51,566 bases of DNA from Oscillospiraceae bacterium (GTDB lineage: Bacteria > Bacillota > Clostridia > Oscillospirales > Acutalibacteraceae): NCBI GenBank assembly GCA_015066015.1, contig SVPE01000014.1:1-51566 (forward strand), given 5' to 3'. This document shows, in pieces, positions 50,013-51,566 of this stretch. The stretch's first letter is position 1. Each line of letters opens with the position of its first letter. Made by a program: the position numbers and the translations under genes. Below the pieces are notes generated by a model, which did not search any database, was not told where the DNA came from, and was given only the letters and a program-made list of their open reading frames with translations.

Positions 50013-50915
50013 TCAGATTATGTTGTAAAGCTTCATTTGCTTCAGGAGTCCCTTTGAGCGCAGCTTCAGATAGTCGTGTGAGATTGTGCCTAGCTTTTTA
50101 TACCACAGAAGTTCTGAGTAGAGTGCATAAAGCTCTGTTTTCAGATCGCAGAGCTCTGACACCGACACTTTACTTTTATATGTTTCATAGAGCTTCAGCT
50201 TTTTACCTGTACCTACAGTCATTGCAAACAACTCATATTCAGGCTCAGCCCACATCATATTGAATGGGTCGACGGCAGCTTTAAGCTCCATTTTCTTTTT
50301 GTCGATTATAAAGTTCGGCATCCAGTAGTCGCCGTGAATCAGAGTGGGCTTTCCTGTTTCTTCACTGAAAATATCATCTAATTTTTCATATGAGAGCTTT
50401 ACTGCCCGGGCGACAATATCATCAAGCTTACCGTTTGCATGCATTTCGAGGGTGAAGCTGTATATTTCGTCGGCAAATTCACGGTAGTATTCTTTCCAGG
50501 TGTCGTAAACGGCATTTTCAATTGGTCCGAACCTGTCGTTTTTGGCTTTCTGTATAAGAAGCAGATTGTCAATAATGCTTTCGGCAAGGTGCTTTCGTCC
50601 GGGTCTGAGCATAAGGGATTTATCAGTTCCGTTTATACCGTCTATATATTCCATAGCTATATAGGCTTTGCCGTCTTTTTCCTCACAGAAGTACACCCGG
50701 GGAACCTTACTTTCTGTTTTGTCTTTCAGAAATGAAAGCATTTCAGCTTCTTTTCTCATCAGCTCGGGGTGGGAGCTTGCCTTTACGGCAATTTTGTAAG
50801 GCTCACTGTCACAATTAACAAGAAAAACAGCTCCGCTCGCACCCTTTCCGAGAGGGGAGACTTTTGTGACGGAAGTGCTGAGCTTGGCCTCTGTCAGCTT
50901 TTTAACAGTTTCCAT
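50013..50915 (-). CDS. Aminoglycoside phosphotransferase/choline kinase-fold kinase (paralogue)
   Basis: Either the ATG complementing 50913-50915 (METVKK) or a GTG at 50924 starts the gene; both overlap the NUDIX stop. The ~300 residues show GKGASGAVFLV, the Lys in AVKAS, the catalytic loop LIHGDYWMPNF and the metal Asp in VDPFNMMW. The helical C-terminal part with YETYKSKVSVSEL closely mirrors the protein at 393-1334 (YETYKRKCETSEF), so the two are paralogues. The substrate is unknown. Confidence 0.8.
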   Translation of the reverse strand: METVKKLTEAKLSTSVTKVSPLGKGASGAVFLVNCDSEPYKIAVKASSHPELMRKEAEMLSFLKDKTESKVPRVYFCEEKDGKAYIAMEYIDGINGTDKSLMLRPGRKHLAESIIDNLLLIQKAKNDRFGPIENAVYDTWKEYYREFADEIYSFTLEMHANGKLDDIVARAVKLSYEKLDDIFSEETGKPTLIHGDYWMPNFIIDKKKMELKAAVDPFNMMWAEPEYELFAMTVGTGKKLKLYETYKSKVSVSELCDLKTELYALYSELLWYKKLGTISHDYLKLRSKGLLKQMKLYNII

Positions 50916-51312
50916 ATTTATCACTTTTCCTCATCAGTTTTTCGAGTATATCCTTATCTGCCGGGCAGAATTCGTATTGAGGTATTTCTTCGGGGGTAAT
51001 CCATTTTATGTCGTTGTGCTCGAGCATTCTGATTTCACCTGAAGCAATACTGCAGTTGAAAAGCGTGAGGTGTATAAAAATATCCGGATATTCGTGGTCT
51101 ACCTCAAAGAAAATATCACCGACGGAAACGGCCACGCCGATTTCTTCACGGCATTCACGTATAAGAGCTTCTTTTTTTGTTTCGCCTTCTTCTGTTTTTC
51201 CGCCGACAAACTCCCACTGAAGAGCACGGGTTTTATGCTTTGGTCTCTGACATATCATAAATCTGTCATTATCCCATATGAGGGCGGCAACAACATCTCT
51301 TTCGGGTTTCAT
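50902..51312 (-). CDS. NUDIX hydrolase, MutT/8-oxo-dGTPase-like
   Basis: The protein has 136 residues with a complete Nudix box from G38 to V60 (GKTEEGE, seven residues, then RECREEIGV). Upstream, CQRPKHKTRALQWEFVGG is typical of MutT/CtxA-type sanitising enzymes. It likely hydrolyses oxidised nucleotides or related diphosphates. It is the first gene of the operon and overlaps the APH-like gene by 14-23 nt. Confidence 0.88.
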   Translation of the reverse strand: MKPERDVVAALIWDNDRFMICQRPKHKTRALQWEFVGGKTEEGETKKEALIRECREEIGVAVSVGDIFFEVDHEYPDIFIHLTLFNCSIASGEIRMLEHNDIKWITPEEIPQYEFCPADKDILEKLMRKSDKYGNC

Positions 51313-51337
51313 AGTGTATACCTCTTTTTTGATTTTT

Positions 51338-51370
51338 ATAATAATAGCATTTCTGAAGGGCGTTTGTAAA
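51338..51370 (-). promoter_or_regulatory. Promoter of the NUDIX-to-GH36 operon
   Basis: On the minus strand TTTACA, an 18-nt spacer and TATTAT precede GAGG and the ATG by about 25 nt. Confidence 0.6.
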
Positions 51371-51392
51371 TAGAGAAAAGGAAAAACGGGGT

Positions 51393-51500
51393 TGTTGCAT
51401 TAAGATGCAGAAGGCGTTTTCTTCACCCCCGAAGGCGTACTAAGGTACTCCGAGTGGGTGAAAAAACGTCTGAAAAAGCAAAATTATGTTTTATGCAACA
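51393..51500. repeat. Imperfect 108-bp palindrome, MITE-like
   Basis: The ends TGTTGCAT (51393-51400) and ATGCAACA (51493-51500) are exact complements. Inside, GGCGTTTTCTTCACCC pairs with GGGTGAAAAAACGTC, and GTACT/GGTAC form the apex. No ORF is inside. The remaining 51501-51566 shows nothing I recognise. Confidence 0.6.
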
Positions 51501-51566
51501 CTTAAAAGTTACTTTCAATAGAATTAAAGCAGATATTTTCAGTAGATTTACTACTTCAAATACCTG

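Overview
The window reads as chromosome of a gut-type Clostridia (Bacillota), most likely an Oscillospirales/Ruminococcaceae relative. The grounds are moderate GC with A/T-rich intergenics, strong AGGAGG-type ribosome sites, sigma-A TTGACA/TATAAT promoters, many intrinsic terminators, a stock of intracellular glycoside hydrolases, and large secreted proteins with Cys-rich, BIG2 and FN3 repeats. No rRNA, integrase, phage or CRISPR locus was seen. The organism is inferred from style only.

Left part (1-22 kb). A GNAT tail is followed by an APH-type kinase plus AraC regulator pair. Next comes a methyltransferase behind an arginine-rich leader peptide and a textbook-looking transcription attenuator. 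Then an ATPase-CYTH fusion with a DUF4091 glycosidase-like protein, a DUF2975/YozG-type regulator/hydrolase operon, and an operon of cysteine-synthase-like enzyme, methyltransferase, HAD phosphatase and GDPD. On the minus strand lie a GH43 enzyme, a 1198-residue secreted protein, and an operon NifU-like / GH38 alpha-mannosidase / TetR / TetR. Several gene remnants sit between these units.

Central block (22.1-43.3 kb). This block is bracketed by a 205-bp direct repeat that contains the 3' end and terminator of a tRNA-Leu(GAG). The intact tRNA is at the right edge, and the left copy keeps only the last 18 nt. The block carries a 7TM sensor-like protein, a histidine kinase and a NarL/LuxR-type response regulator, preceded by a 31-codon ORF with a signal peptide. 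Four downstream promoters each carry a 7-2-7 palindrome (CCCTACA-N2-TGTAGGG) placed 22-23 nt upstream of the -10 box. They drive a HEAT-repeat lipoprotein, two large beta-helix/FN3 secreted proteins, and a long membrane-associated operon (SPFH with four zinc ribbons, DUF4428 with a prion-like tract, YdjG-like zinc ribbon protein, double TPM protein, TMEM43-like protein). I read this as a self-contained signalling regulon that controls an envelope-associated module. This is the most interesting part of the window.

Right part (43.3-51.6 kb). A GH29 alpha-L-fucosidase and a PrsW-type membrane protease are on the plus strand. A minus-strand operon runs NUDIX, APH-type kinase, alpha/beta hydrolase, GNAT and GH36 alpha-galactosidase. 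A mirror-symmetric array of small hairpins separated by GTGATAT/ATATCAC lies just inside the right edge of the central block. An imperfect 108-bp palindrome lies at the right end of the window.
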